Positions 8,785 to 17,546 of a DNA stretch of 64,000 nucleotides are shown here, in pieces. Numbering within the stretch: the stretch's first letter is position 1; the number at the start of each line of letters is the position of its first letter. Below the pieces are notes generated by a model. It had not been told where the DNA came from. It worked only from the letters and a program-made list of their open reading frames with translations, and ran no database searches. The DNA comes from Maritalea porphyrae. GTDB taxonomy: Bacteria; Pseudomonadota; Alphaproteobacteria; Rhizobiales; Devosiaceae. The translations under genes were made by a program, and so were the position numbers. The stretch lies in contig NZ_JAPWGX010000005.1 in NCBI RefSeq assembly GCF_027213965.1, positions 153,236 through 217,235 of the forward strand. Reading direction: 5' to 3'.

Positions 8785-8844
8785 AAAGCCCCACAAAATT
8801 GAAAATTGGCAAAATTCACTGTCCTATTTAGTAAGGCACCGCAG

Positions 8845-8935
8845 ACAAAAAAACCAGCAATCCGAAATGAATTGCTGGTTCTTTTTGTGAGATACCATGC
8901 GGGGGGCGGATGATGGCATCTCATTTTTCAATTGG
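8845..8935 (-). ncRNA. Candidate small RNA with C-rich loop and terminator
   Basis: Read on the minus strand, hairpin GAGATGCCAT/ATGGTATCTC (8887-8920) displays a C-rich loop containing CCGCCCCCCGC. It is followed by a perfect 10-bp terminator stem, ATT...GGTT, with seven T. No annotated minus-strand gene ends here, and the element lies between two divergent genes. C-rich exposed loops are typical of alphaproteobacterial sRNAs that pair with Shine-Dalgarno regions. On the plus strand both hairpins also carry T-runs, so the direction is uncertain. Confidence 0.35.
8847..8886. terminator. Bidirectional intrinsic terminator
   Basis: AACCAGCAAT (8852-8861) pairs perfectly with ATTGCTGGTT (8871-8880) around a 9-nt loop. 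T-runs follow on both strands: CTTTTT on plus, seven T on minus. It sits upstream of both flanking genes, so it does not end either of them. It may end a small RNA. Confidence 0.7.
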
Positions 8936-9064
8936 TGTGACGCTTTTCGAAGTGATCAGACTTTTTGCTCGCCACATTCAAACAATTACCAAGGACCGAC
9001 TGAACGATTTCCGAAGCCAGCATTCATATTCGGTTCATCGAAGATAATTTGAGTTCCATCGCCT

Positions 9065-9092
9065 CTTGAAAACAAAAAAATAGGCACAACAT
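9065..9092 (+). promoter_or_regulatory. Possible heat-shock (RpoH-type) promoter of hsp20
   Basis: CTTGAA at 9065-9070 is followed after 16 bp by CAACAT at 9087-9092, resembling the CTTGAA -35 of alphaproteobacterial RpoH promoters. Transcription would begin near 9099, exactly before the first hairpin of the thermometer leader. This is pattern-based only. Confidence 0.4.
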
Positions 9093-9099
9093 ATTTGAC

Positions 9100-9202
9100 G
9101 TTGGCTGCCACTGAAGGGGCCAACTTGAACCGCCGCCGCTCCAAAGTGGGGCCGTTCAATTTGTCAAATCGATGCATGTTGCTCACAGGAGAATATGTTA
9201 TG
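9100..9202 (+). promoter_or_regulatory. ROSE-type RNA thermometer in the hsp20 leader
   Basis: The leader folds into three hairpins. The first is GTTGGC/GCCAAC (9100-9124) and the second is TTGAAC/GTTCAA (9125-9159). In the last, CATGTT (9175-9180) pairs with AATATG (9192-9197) and CTC (9182-9184) with GAG (9189-9191), leaving a single bulged G at 9181. This hides the Shine-Dalgarno GGAG at low temperature. The UUGCU motif with one bulged G opposite the ribosome site is the hallmark of ROSE elements of rhizobial small heat-shock genes. Melting on warming would permit translation of the gene starting at 9200. Confidence 0.75.
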
Positions 9203-9667
9203 CAAACTCTAGATCTTTCCCCATTCTACCGCTCAACGGTGGGCTTTGACCGCCTGTTTTCGCTTCTTGATGACCAAGCACCCCAAGAGGCCAACGCATT
9301 TCCACCCTATAACATCGAGCGCACGGGCGAATTCACCTATCGCATCTCTATGGCCGTCGCGGGCTTTTCCGCTGACGATATCGTCATCGAGACCAAAGAA
9401 AACGCGATAAGCGTCAAAGGGGCCAAATCAACCTCTCAGACGGAACAGAAGCGCGAATTCTTGCACCGCGGCATCGCTGAACGATCATTTGAACGTCGGT
9501 TCCAATTGGCGGACCATGTAGAAGTTCAAGGCGCAGATCTGCAAAACGGACTGTTGCACATTGATCTGGTGCGTGAGCTGCCCGAAAGCAAACGTCCACG
9601 CAAGATTGCAATTGGGACGGATAAAGCAAATGAAACAAAGACTATTGAAAACGATGTGAAGAACTAA
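9200..9667 (+). CDS. Small heat-shock protein, Hsp20/IbpA family
   Basis: The 155-residue alpha-crystallin-type chaperone has an N-terminal arm with FYRSTVGFDRLFSLLD. The crystallin domain follows from about residue 35 (YNIERTGEFTYRISMAVAGF, EFLHRGIAERSFERRFQLADHV) and ends in NGLLHIDLVRELPE. IbpA-class proteins hold unfolding proteins in a refoldable state. The ATG at 9200 is chosen because AGGAG precedes it and the family begins with the LSPFYRST block. A longer in-frame reading from 9095 would run through the thermometer. Regulation is probably by the ROSE leader and an RpoH promoter. Confidence 0.9.
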   Translation: MQTLDLSPFYRSTVGFDRLFSLLDDQAPQEANAFPPYNIERTGEFTYRISMAVAGFSADDIVIETKENAISVKGAKSTSQTEQKREFLHRGIAERSFERRFQLADHVEVQGADLQNGLLHIDLVRELPESKRPRKIAIGTDKANETKTIENDVKN

Positions 9668-9715
9668 ACTGCAACTAGTTCGTCTATTTCAATAGTACCT
9701 GATTCTATACAAACG

Positions 9716-9752
9716 ACAGGCGCAGTTATTGCAAATTTACTGCGCCTGTTTC
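9716..9752 (+). terminator. Intrinsic terminator of hsp20
   Basis: ACAGGCGCAGT (9716-9726) pairs with ACTGCGCCTGT (9739-9749), an 11-bp perfect stem with a 12-nt loop, followed by a short T-rich stretch. It lies 49 bases after the hsp20 stop. Confidence 0.75.
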
Positions 9753-9929
9753 ATCATTTACATTAAAGCTATTCTCGCACACTGCGACAAAAAAACTTAT
9801 CCACCCGTCTTGCCCTTCTCTCAATTTTCTGGCAATCTCCCACTCAAAATAGGACAGCAATATTGTCCATTATAAAACACCGCGACGCCCATTTCTAATT
9901 TGTGATAGTTAGAGTGAGGTGTTGAACGT

Positions 9930-10019
9930 GTGTCAAATGTCGCTGGTAAAGCGCTAGGGGAGAGTTCGAAAATTCGAGCTCGTAAGTTGAACGGCAACAA
10001 GTCACTTGGCCGTTCTTTT
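9930..10019 (+). ncRNA. Structured leader or small RNA upstream of gltB, with terminator
   Basis: The 477-base stretch between hsp20 and gltB holds three consecutive hairpins: CGCT/AGCG (9941-9953), GAGTTCGA/TCGAGCTC (9962-9981), and GAACGGC...GCCGTTC with an inner CAAGT/ACTTG (9989-10015), followed by TTTT. The last looks like an intrinsic terminator about 125 bases before the gltB start. It could end a free-standing small RNA or act as an attenuator for the glutamate synthase operon. Further hairpins lie at 10049-10074 and 10096-10119 (TTTTTACCC/GGGTAAAAA). It matches no leader family I recognise. Confidence 0.35.
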
Positions 10020-10144
10020 GAAAATTGTTTGCGCAACGTCGCAACGAGCCGCTTGTGGTATTCCAACAAGCGACCCGAGCATGATGACCTGACCAATTTT
10101 TACCCATTCGGGTAAAAAGGACGACACTTTTGAAGGAGGGGCTT

Positions 10145-13100
10145 ATGGCCAACAGCATGACAACATTGATGGGGAGCACATCGATGACCGCCAAATCTGC
10201 TTACAATGGCCGCCCTGCCAAACAGGGTCTATATGATCCTGCCAACGAACATGATGCGTGTGGTCTTGGCTTTATCGCCAATATTAACAACACAAAAACC
10301 CATGAGATCGTTCAAAATGGGTTGGATATTCTGATCAACCTCACCCACCGTGGTGCAGTAGGCGCTGACCCGCTAATGGGAGATGGGGCCGGCATGCTGG
10401 TACAAATCCCGCATGCGTTCTTCGCCAAATCCGTCAACTTCGATTTACCAAGCCAAGGCGAATATGCCGTGGCCATGCTGTTTTATCCAAATGACCCAGA
10501 GCTTAAAGAAAAGTGCGCTGCTAAACTGTTGGAATGCGCAAAGAAAGAAGGCATCGAGGTTCTTGGCTCACGCGAAGTGCCAACGGATAACTCATGTCTT
10601 TCTCAAGGTGTAATTGGAACGCAACCCATCATCGAGCAGGTTTTTCTCGCGCGCCCTGAGGGGATGGATGCCGACGCGTTTGAAACCAAACTGTTGATCA
10701 CCCGCAAAGTCATCTCAAACACAATTTATGCAGCCTTGCCTGAGGCCGACAACGACAATGGATTTTATGTTGTGTCCATGTCCGCCCGCACAATTGTGTA
10801 TAAAGGCATGTTCTTGGCCAATCAGTTGGGTCCATTTTATCCAGACCTAGCCGACAAAGATTTCACATCTGCATTGGCATTGGTGCACCAGCGTTTTTCA
10901 ACCAACACTTTCCCTTCTTGGAAGCTTGCTCACCCTTATCGCTTTGTGGCCCACAATGGTGAGATCAACACCATTCGCGGCAACGTAAACTGGATGGCGG
11001 CACGTCAGGCTTCGGTTTCATCGGACCGGTTTGGCGATGATATCGAGAAAATCTGGCCAATTTCCTATGAGGGTCAATCAGATACAGCCTGTTTTGACAA
11101 TGCTCTAGAATTCCTCGTGCGTGGTGGCTACGACCTGCCCCATGCTGCCATGATGATGGTGCCCCAAGCTTGGGCTGGCAACCCACTGATGAACGAAGAG
11201 CGCAAAGCGTTCTACGAATATCATGCTGCTATTATGGAACCTTGGGACGGCCCTGCGGCACTGACCATGACCGATGGTCGACGGATCGCTGCAACGCTTG
11301 ACCGCAATGGATTGCGCCCCGCACGTTATTGCGTCACCAAAGGTGGCCAAATCATTCTTGCGTCCGAAGCAGGCGTTCTAGATATCCCAGAAGACCAAAT
11401 CGTTGAAAAATGGCGCTTACAGCCAGGCAAAATGCTGCTCGTGGATTTGGAAGCTGGCAAAATCATTTCAGACGATGAAATCAAAACAAAACTTGCGCAG
11501 AAAAACCCTTACCAAAAATGGTTGGGGCGCACTCAAATTGTGCTCGAAGACGTGCCAGCCGTTGATCGTCATCCATTGAAATCTTCGGAAAGCCTGTTGG
11601 ATCGCCAGCAAGCTTTTGGCTACACAACTGAAGACATCAAATTTCTGATGACCCCAATGGCCACAACTGGCCAAGAGGCAGTTGGCTCAATGGGTACAGA
11701 TACGCCCATTTCAGCCCTTAGCGACAAATCAAAAGTTCTCTATAGCTATTTCAAACAGAACTTCGCGCAAGTGACCAACCCGCCGATCGATCCGATCCGG
11801 GAAGAAAGCGTGATGAGCTTGATCTCATTCATCGGCCCACGCCCGAACCTGTTTGATCTTGAGGGTCTATCCACCCAAAAACGGCTTGAAGTGCGTCAAC
11901 CTATCCTCACCAATGAGGATCTAGAAAAGATCCGCACGATCGGAAATATTGGCGACAATCAGTTCCTGACCGAAACCATCGACATCACCTATGCGGCCGA
12001 AAAGGGCGCCGACTGGATGGAAGTGGCTTTGGAAGCTATTTGTGACCGTGCCGAAAGCGCTGTGCTTTTGGGCCTTAACATCATCGTTCTGTCAGACCGT
12101 TTGCTCAGCAACGACCGGATCGCCATACCAGCCCTTTTGGCAACGGCAGCCGTACACCACCACTTGATCCGCAAAGGTTTGCGCACATCTTGCGGATTGG
12201 TTGTTGAAACTGGTGAAGCCCGCGAAGTCCATCACTTTGCTGTGCTTGCCGGCTATGGCGCTGAAGCGATCAACCCCTATTTGGCATTTGAAACCATCGC
12301 AGCGCTTCAAGCTGAGGGTCAGTTCCCGCCTGAAGTGGATGAACATGAGTGCGTAGAGCGCTACATTAAATCCATTGGCAAAGGCCTACTAAAAGTCATG
12401 TCCAAAATGGGCATTTCAACTTTCCAATCTTATTGTGGTGCCCAGATTTTTGATGCTGTTGGCCTCTCCACTGAGTTTGTTGAAAAATTCTTCTTTGGCA
12501 CGGGCACTTCGATTGAAGGCGTTGGTCTGAAAGAAGTGGCACGCGAGACCGTGGATCGCCATGCAATGGCGTTCGGTAATGACGCAACTTTGGCCCACTC
12601 ACTGGACGTTGGTGGAGAATACCAATATCGCACACGCGGTGAAGCCCACGCTTGGTCTCCAAATGCAGTTGCTGACCTGCAGCACGCCGTGCGCACCGCC
12701 GAGCAATCACCGGCATCCGCACAGGCCAAATATGATGCCTTCGCCAAAGCCATCAATGACGCTTCGGCTGAGCTATTGAACATCCGCTCGCTATTTGAAA
12801 TCAAACCGATTGGCGAGCCTATCGACATTTCAGAGGTTGAACCGGCCAACGAAATCGTCAAACGCTTTGCAACTGGTGCAATGTCTTTTGGATCGATCAG
12901 CCGCGAGGCACATACGTCACTTGCGGTCGCCATGAACAAAATCGGCGGCAAATCCAACACGGGTGAAGGTGGCGAAGAACCTGACCGCTATAACCCAATG
13001 CCCGATGGAACATCTAACCCGGAACGTTCAGCCATCAAACAAGTGGCGTCCGGCCGGTTTGGCGTAACCACAGACTATCTGGTCAACGCCGATATGATCC

Positions 13101-14851
13101 AAATTAAAGTGGCGCAAGGTGCAAAACCGGGCGAAGGCGGGCAATTGCCTGGCCACAAAGTGGATGCAGTGATCGCCCAAACGCGTCACTCAACACCAGG
13201 CGTTGGTCTAATTTCTCCACCGCCCCACCACGACATTTATTCAATCGAAGATTTGGCGCAGCTGATCTACGATCTGAAAAACGTCAACGAAAAAGCAGAC
13301 ATCTCAGTTAAGCTCGTATCGGAGCTGGGCGTGGGAACCGTTGCGGCTGGGGTGGCAAAGGCACATGCTGATCACATCACGATTTCTGGATTTGATGGCG
13401 GCACAGGTGCTTCTCCGCTCACTTCGCTTAAACATGCTGGCTCCCCTTGGGAAATTGGTTTGGCAGAAACGCACCAGACCCTGGTGCTCAACCGCCTGCG
13501 CTCTCGTGTGGCATTGCAAGTAGATGGCGGCTTTAAAACCGGTCGTGATGTTTTGATCGGTGCGCTTTTGGGTGCTGACGAGTTTGGTTTTGCTACCGCC
13601 CCATTAATTGCAGCGGGTTGCTTGATGATGCGCAAATGCCATCTCAACACTTGCCCGGTTGGCATTGCCACACAGGACCCCGTGTTGCGTAAGCGCTTTA
13701 AAGGCACGCCAGAGCACGTGATCAATTACTTCTTCTATGTCGCTGAAGAGCTTCGCCAACTCATGGCAGATATGGGCGCACGCACCATCAATGAATTGGT
13801 TGGCCGGTCAGATCTGCTTGCACAAAAACGTTCGGACGGTCATTGGAAAGCCCAAGGGATTGATGTCACCAAATTGTTCCACAAACCTGAACTTGTGGGC
13901 GACGACACATACTACCACTCTCAAGTTCAAGACCACGAACTTGAAGAGGTACTTGACCGCACAATAATTGAGAAGGCGTCCAAGGCGCTTGAAAGCGGCG
14001 AAGCAGTTAAGTTTGATATCGATATCAAATCCAAAAATCGCTCCGCAGGTGCTATGCTTTCTGGCGCTGTAGCGTCAAAATATGGTCTTGAAGGATTGCC
14101 AGAGGACACAATCGCTGTGAACCTTAAAGGCATCGCGGGCCAAGCCTTTGGTGCATTTTTGATGAATGGCGTAAGCTTTGACCTCGTGGGTGAAGCCAAC
14201 GACTATGTGGGCAAAGGCCTTTCAGGTGGCCGCATTGTGGTGCGCCCTCCAGAAAACACCAACATCGTGCCTGAAAACGCGATCATTGTTGGCAACACAG
14301 TGCTTTATGGCGCGGTATCTGGAGAATGCTATTTCCGCGGCATCGCTGGCGAACGTTTTGCAGTGCGCAATTCAGGCGCTGTTGCGGTTGTTGAAGGCAC
14401 AGGCGATCACGGTTGTGAATATATGACCGGCGGCATTGTTGTTGTGATTGGCGAAACGGGGCGCAATTTTGCAGCGGGCATGTCCGGCGGCGTCGCTTAT
14501 GTTTTGGATGAAGATCAAACCTTCCGGTCTCGTTGCAACCTTGCAATGGTTGATATTGAGCCAGTTCTTGAAGAAGAAGAATTGATGCGCGAACACCACC
14601 ACCACGGTGGCGACATCGAATGGCACGGTCGCGTCGACATTTCAGGCGACATGACCAAACACGATGACGAGCGTTTATATCAACTGATTTCAAACCATTT
14701 GCACTACACCGGTTCAACTCGCGCCAAGGACATTCTTGACGACTGGGAAAATTATCGGGGCAAATTTGTCAAAGTCATGCCGGTTGAATATCGCCGTGCC
14801 ATCCTTGAGATGGAACAGCAAAAAAACCAGCAATCTTCGGCCAAAGCGTAA
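10145..14851 (+). CDS. gltB: Glutamate synthase (NADPH) large subunit
   Basis: The 1568-residue subunit makes glutamate from 2-oxoglutarate and glutamine-derived ammonia. A 38-residue propeptide precedes the catalytic Cys39 (EHDACGLGF) of the class II glutaminase domain. The central and FMN synthase domains follow, with GRFGVTTDYL and GEGGQLPGHKV, and the 3Fe-4S ligands Cys1159, Cys1165 and Cys1170 (AAGCLMMRKCHLNTCPVG) have the usual spacing. The C-terminal beta-helix is GXGXG-like, with GDHGCEYMTGG. The ATG at 10145 follows GGAGGGG; an upstream TTG lacks a ribosome site. It is followed 14 bases later by gltD in the same operon. Confidence 0.97.
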   Translation: MANSMTTLMGSTSMTAKSAYNGRPAKQGLYDPANEHDACGLGFIANINNTKTHEIVQNGLDILINLTHRGAVGADPLMGDGAGMLVQIPHAFFAKSVNFDLPSQGEYAVAMLFYPNDPELKEKCAAKLLECAKKEGIEVLGSREVPTDNSCLSQGVIGTQPIIEQVFLARPEGMDADAFETKLLITRKVISNTIYAALPEADNDNGFYVVSMSARTIVYKGMFLANQLGPFYPDLADKDFTSALALVHQRFSTNTFPSWKLAHPYRFVAHNGEINTIRGNVNWMAARQASVSSDRFGDDIEKIWPISYEGQSDTACFDNALEFLVRGGYDLPHAAMMMVPQAWAGNPLMNEERKAFYEYHAAIMEPWDGPAALTMTDGRRIAATLDRNGLRPARYCVTKGGQIILASEAGVLDIPEDQIVEKWRLQPGKMLLVDLEAGKIISDDEIKTKLAQKNPYQKWLGRTQIVLEDVPAVDRHPLKSSESLLDRQQAFGYTTEDIKFLMTPMATTGQEAVGSMGTDTPISALSDKSKVLYSYFKQNFAQVTNPPIDPIREESVMSLISFIGPRPNLFDLEGLSTQKRLEVRQPILTNEDLEKIRTIGNIGDNQFLTETIDITYAAEKGADWMEVALEAICDRAESAVLLGLNIIVLSDRLLSNDRIAIPALLATAAVHHHLIRKGLRTSCGLVVETGEAREVHHFAVLAGYGAEAINPYLAFETIAALQAEGQFPPEVDEHECVERYIKSIGKGLLKVMSKMGISTFQSYCGAQIFDAVGLSTEFVEKFFFGTGTSIEGVGLKEVARETVDRHAMAFGNDATLAHSLDVGGEYQYRTRGEAHAWSPNAVADLQHAVRTAEQSPASAQAKYDAFAKAINDASAELLNIRSLFEIKPIGEPIDISEVEPANEIVKRFATGAMSFGSISREAHTSLAVAMNKIGGKSNTGEGGEEPDRYNPMPDGTSNPERSAIKQVASGRFGVTTDYLVNADMIQIKVAQGAKPGEGGQLPGHKVDAVIAQTRHSTPGVGLISPPPHHDIYSIEDLAQLIYDLKNVNEKADISVKLVSELGVGTVAAGVAKAHADHITISGFDGGTGASPLTSLKHAGSPWEIGLAETHQTLVLNRLRSRVALQVDGGFKTGRDVLIGALLGADEFGFATAPLIAAGCLMMRKCHLNTCPVGIATQDPVLRKRFKGTPEHVINYFFYVAEELRQLMADMGARTINELVGRSDLLAQKRSDGHWKAQGIDVTKLFHKPELVGDDTYYHSQVQDHELEEVLDRTIIEKASKALESGEAVKFDIDIKSKNRSAGAMLSGAVASKYGLEGLPEDTIAVNLKGIAGQAFGAFLMNGVSFDLVGEANDYVGKGLSGGRIVVRPPENTNIVPENAIIVGNTVLYGAVSGECYFRGIAGERFAVRNSGAVAVVEGTGDHGCEYMTGGIVVVIGETGRNFAAGMSGGVAYVLDEDQTFRSRCNLAMVDIEPVLEEEELMREHHHHGGDIEWHGRVDISGDMTKHDDERLYQLISNHLHYTGSTRAKDILDDWENYRGKFVKVMPVEYRRAILEMEQQKNQQSSAKA

Positions 14852-14865
14852 AAGGAGAAAGCAAG

Positions 14866-16293
14866 ATGGGTAAGCACACAGGTTTTCTCGAAATTGATCG
14901 CCAAGAAGCACGGTATGAACCAGCATCAGACCGCATTCGGCACTATAATGAATTCACGGTTCCGCTCACCGAGGGCGAAATTGTGCGTCAGGCATCTCGT
15001 TGCATGGATTGCGGCATCCCCTATTGCCACGGCGATACCGGTTGCCCCGTAAACAACCAAATTCCTGATTGGAATGATTTGGTTTATCAACGCGATTGGG
15101 AACGCGCCGCGTTAAATCTGCACTCGACGAACAACTTCCCCGAATTCACGGGCCGCATTTGCCCCGCCCCTTGTGAAGAGGCTTGTACGCTAAACTTGGA
15201 AGACCAACCCGTCACCATCAAAACGGTTGAGCAAACCATTGCCGACCGCGCGATTAAGAACGGCTGGATCAAACCACAACCTGCCAAAAAGAAAACCGGC
15301 AAAAAAGTCGCCATCGTCGGTTCAGGCCCTGCGGGTCTGGCTGCCGCCCAACAATTGGCGCGCGCCGGTCACGAAGTGCATCTTTTTGAGCGCGAAGCAA
15401 AAGCTGGTGGACTGCTCCGCTATGGCATTCCTGACTTCAAGATGGAAAAAAGCCATATCGACTTCCGCGTCGAACAGATGGAAGCCGAAGGTGTTACCTT
15501 CCACTACAATGAAAATATCGGCGTAACACGCACAATTGAAAACCTAAAAAGCAACCACGATGCCGTTCTTTTGTGCGGTGGTTCAGAGCATCCGCGTGAC
15601 CCGGGTTGTGAGGGCGAGAAACTGGTTGGCGTCCACTATGCGATGCCGTTTTTGGTTCAGCAAAATAAACGCAATGGCGGCGAGAATGTCGACGATCTTG
15701 ATCCGATCCTTGCGACGGGTAAAAAAGTTGTGGTTATCGGTGGTGGGGACACAGCGTCTGACTGTGTGGGCACATCATTCCGTCAGGGTGCTGTTTCTGT
15801 CACCCAACTTGATATTCGCCCTCAGCCACCTGAAAAAGAAGACAAACTGACATCGTGGCCTAACTGGGCCATCAAAATGCGCACCTCATCATCGCAAGCT
15901 GAAGGCGCAAACCGAGAGTTTCAAGCAGCAACGCTTGAGATCATGGCCGACAAAATGGGTCATGTGAACGGCGTCAAATGCTCCCGCGTTGACAAAGCAC
16001 GCAAACCGGTAGATGGCGGCGAGTTCATTTTGAAAGCAGATCTGGTGCTTATGGCGATCGGCTTTGCCCATCCTGTTTTTGAAGGCATGCTGGAAGAATT
16101 GGGCGCGGACTTAGATCCACGTAAAAATCTCTTTGCCGATACCATGTCCTATAAAACAAGCGTGGACGGTGTTTACGCTGCAGGAGACATGCGCCGGGGC
16201 CAGTCCTTGGTGGTGTGGGCAATCCGCGAGGGCCGACAGGCCGCACGCTCGATTGACTTTGATCTCATGGGAAAAACAAGTCTGCCGCGCTGA
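14866..16293 (+). CDS. gltD: Glutamate synthase small subunit
   Basis: The 475-residue subunit passes electrons from NADPH via FAD to GltB. The N-terminal cysteines [15 protein letters not shown] and CPAPCEEAC bind 4Fe-4S clusters. The FAD-binding loop [18 protein letters not shown] is near residue 147, an NADPH loop [13 protein letters not shown] near 289, and the C-terminal [19 protein letters not shown] near 430. AAGGAG precedes the ATG. It is the second gene of gltBD, ending before a bidirectional terminator. Confidence 0.96.
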   Translation: MGKHTGFLEIDRQEARYEPASDRIRHYNEFTVPLTEGEIVRQASRCMDCGIPYCHGDTGCPVNNQIPDWNDLVYQRDWERAALNLHSTNNFPEFTGRICPAPCEEACTLNLEDQPVTIKTVEQTIADRAIKNGWIKPQPAKKKTGKKVAIVGSGPAGLAAAQQLARAGHEVHLFEREAKAGGLLRYGIPDFKMEKSHIDFRVEQMEAEGVTFHYNENIGVTRTIENLKSNHDAVLLCGGSEHPRDPGCEGEKLVGVHYAMPFLVQQNKRNGGENVDDLDPILATGKKVVVIGGGDTASDCVGTSFRQGAVSVTQLDIRPQPPEKEDKLTSWPNWAIKMRTSSSQAEGANREFQAATLEIMADKMGHVNGVKCSRVDKARKPVDGGEFILKADLVLMAIGFAHPVFEGMLEELGADLDPRKNLFADTMSYKTSVDGVYAAGDMRRGQSLVVWAIREGRQAARSIDFDLMGKTSLPR

Positions 16294-16321
16294 ACCCACA
16301 ATCAGTGCGAATGACTTGGCA

Positions 16322-16364
16322 AAAGCCGGCATCAATGTGACCCCATCGATGCTGGCTTTTTTTA
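16322..16364. terminator. Bidirectional terminator between gltD and the DUF459 gene
   Basis: AAAGCCGGCATC pairs with GATGCTGGCTTT (one G-U), followed by seven T on the plus strand and with TTTTGCC on the minus strand. It ends gltBD and overlaps the last codon of the convergent SGNH-hydrolase gene. Confidence 0.85.
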
Positions 16365-17531
16365 TTCTTGCGGCGCGTCCGTTTCCGCGACTTCGCCAAC
16401 CCCAAAGGCATCTGCCCGGCCTTTAGGGGCAACAAACATTTGTTCGAGCGGTAAAGGTTGTTGTTGCGGTGTCGTGGCCCGAACCAATTCGCCACTAGAC
16501 CGGCGAACTTCGCCCAGTTCTCGCACCGCCCCTGCCAGTTCTAGCTTGCGAATTTGCGCAATGCCTTGAAAAGGTGGTCGCAACATATCAAAAGCGTCAG
16601 TGCCAACCAGCGGATCCACCACCGCAATGCTGATCTCGCCACCGCGATAATATTGTTGAATCATTTTATCGATAAAGAATGCTGCCTTGTCACTACCCGC
16701 AGACGAAAGATGGATACCATCACTCTTGCGCATCAAAACATTTTGCCCATTTAAGTCTGGTCCATAAGACGTATAACCGCCCTCTTCATTCGCAAATCGT
16801 TCGTAAATATCCACATAATCCGCCCCATTGGCAAAGGCCGTCAACCGATGAAGGGATGTTATTTGGCTCATGGATTTTGAATAAGACGTTTTGCTCATGG
16901 GCGGCAACCCCATCCAAACGACAGGTTTTTTGGCGTCGCTAAGCTTGCGCAAGAACAGGTTCAACCGTCGCTCATATTCTAAACGCCATCCATCAGTCAG
17001 CGGTTCAAATCGCCCTTCTGCGGACTTAATCTCTTGGCGATCATTAATCCCAATTGCGACCACAACCAGATCGAACTTTAAGGTCGCCAAATAGTCATCA
17101 ATCGCAGCGTTCCAATCAAAATAATCGTCCCGCACAAAACCTGAAGACCCCACGCCTTTGCTGACAATCGCCAATTGGGTTTCCTTGGCATAAAAGCGGT
17201 CCAGTGCCTTGGCCAAATCAATCGCCAAACTATCACCAACTACGAGAAGAACCTTTGCATCGGGTTCCTTCTCTATCATTTTGATCACCGGCACTGTTGT
17301 AATGCTAGGTGACGACTTCCGTTTGGTCGTCGTTTTTTTGGGTGGCGCCGCTTTTTCCTTTGCAGATTTGTTTCGACCAAACAGCACATCAAACAGCGAG
17401 CGTTTCTTTGGTTTCTCCGCCTGTGCAACTTCAATGCGATCTTGCGCAAACACAACGTTGCCCCACGTTGGCAACGTAAGTGGTGCCAAAATCAGCAAAA
17501 ACAACAATGTGATTCGAAGTATCCGGGCCAT
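16362..17531 (-). CDS. DUF459 SGNH-hydrolase-like periplasmic protein
   Basis: The 389-residue protein has an N-terminal signal segment (LRITLLFLLILAPLTLPTWG), a basic linker, then an SGNH/GDSL-type domain. That domain has VLLVVGDSLAIDLAKAL near residue 95 (Ser), KGVGSSG (Gly), VVAIGINDRQ (Asn) and DGIHLSSAGSDKAA (Asp-x-x-His). Such proteins are periplasmic esterases or acyltransferases acting on wall or polysaccharide. It follows the lytic transglycosylase gene by 15 bases, suggesting a shared role in envelope remodelling. The C-terminal tail of about 80 residues is low-complexity. The precise substrate is unknown. Confidence 0.8.
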   Translation of the reverse strand: MARILRITLLFLLILAPLTLPTWGNVVFAQDRIEVAQAEKPKKRSLFDVLFGRNKSAKEKAAPPKKTTTKRKSSPSITTVPVIKMIEKEPDAKVLLVVGDSLAIDLAKALDRFYAKETQLAIVSKGVGSSGFVRDDYFDWNAAIDDYLATLKFDLVVVAIGINDRQEIKSAEGRFEPLTDGWRLEYERRLNLFLRKLSDAKKPVVWMGLPPMSKTSYSKSMSQITSLHRLTAFANGADYVDIYERFANEEGGYTSYGPDLNGQNVLMRKSDGIHLSSAGSDKAAFFIDKMIQQYYRGGEISIAVVDPLVGTDAFDMLRPPFQGIAQIRKLELAGAVRELGEVRRSSGELVRATTPQQQPLPLEQMFVAPKGRADAFGVGEVAETDAPQE

Positions 17532-17546
17532 TAAACAGATCGCAAA

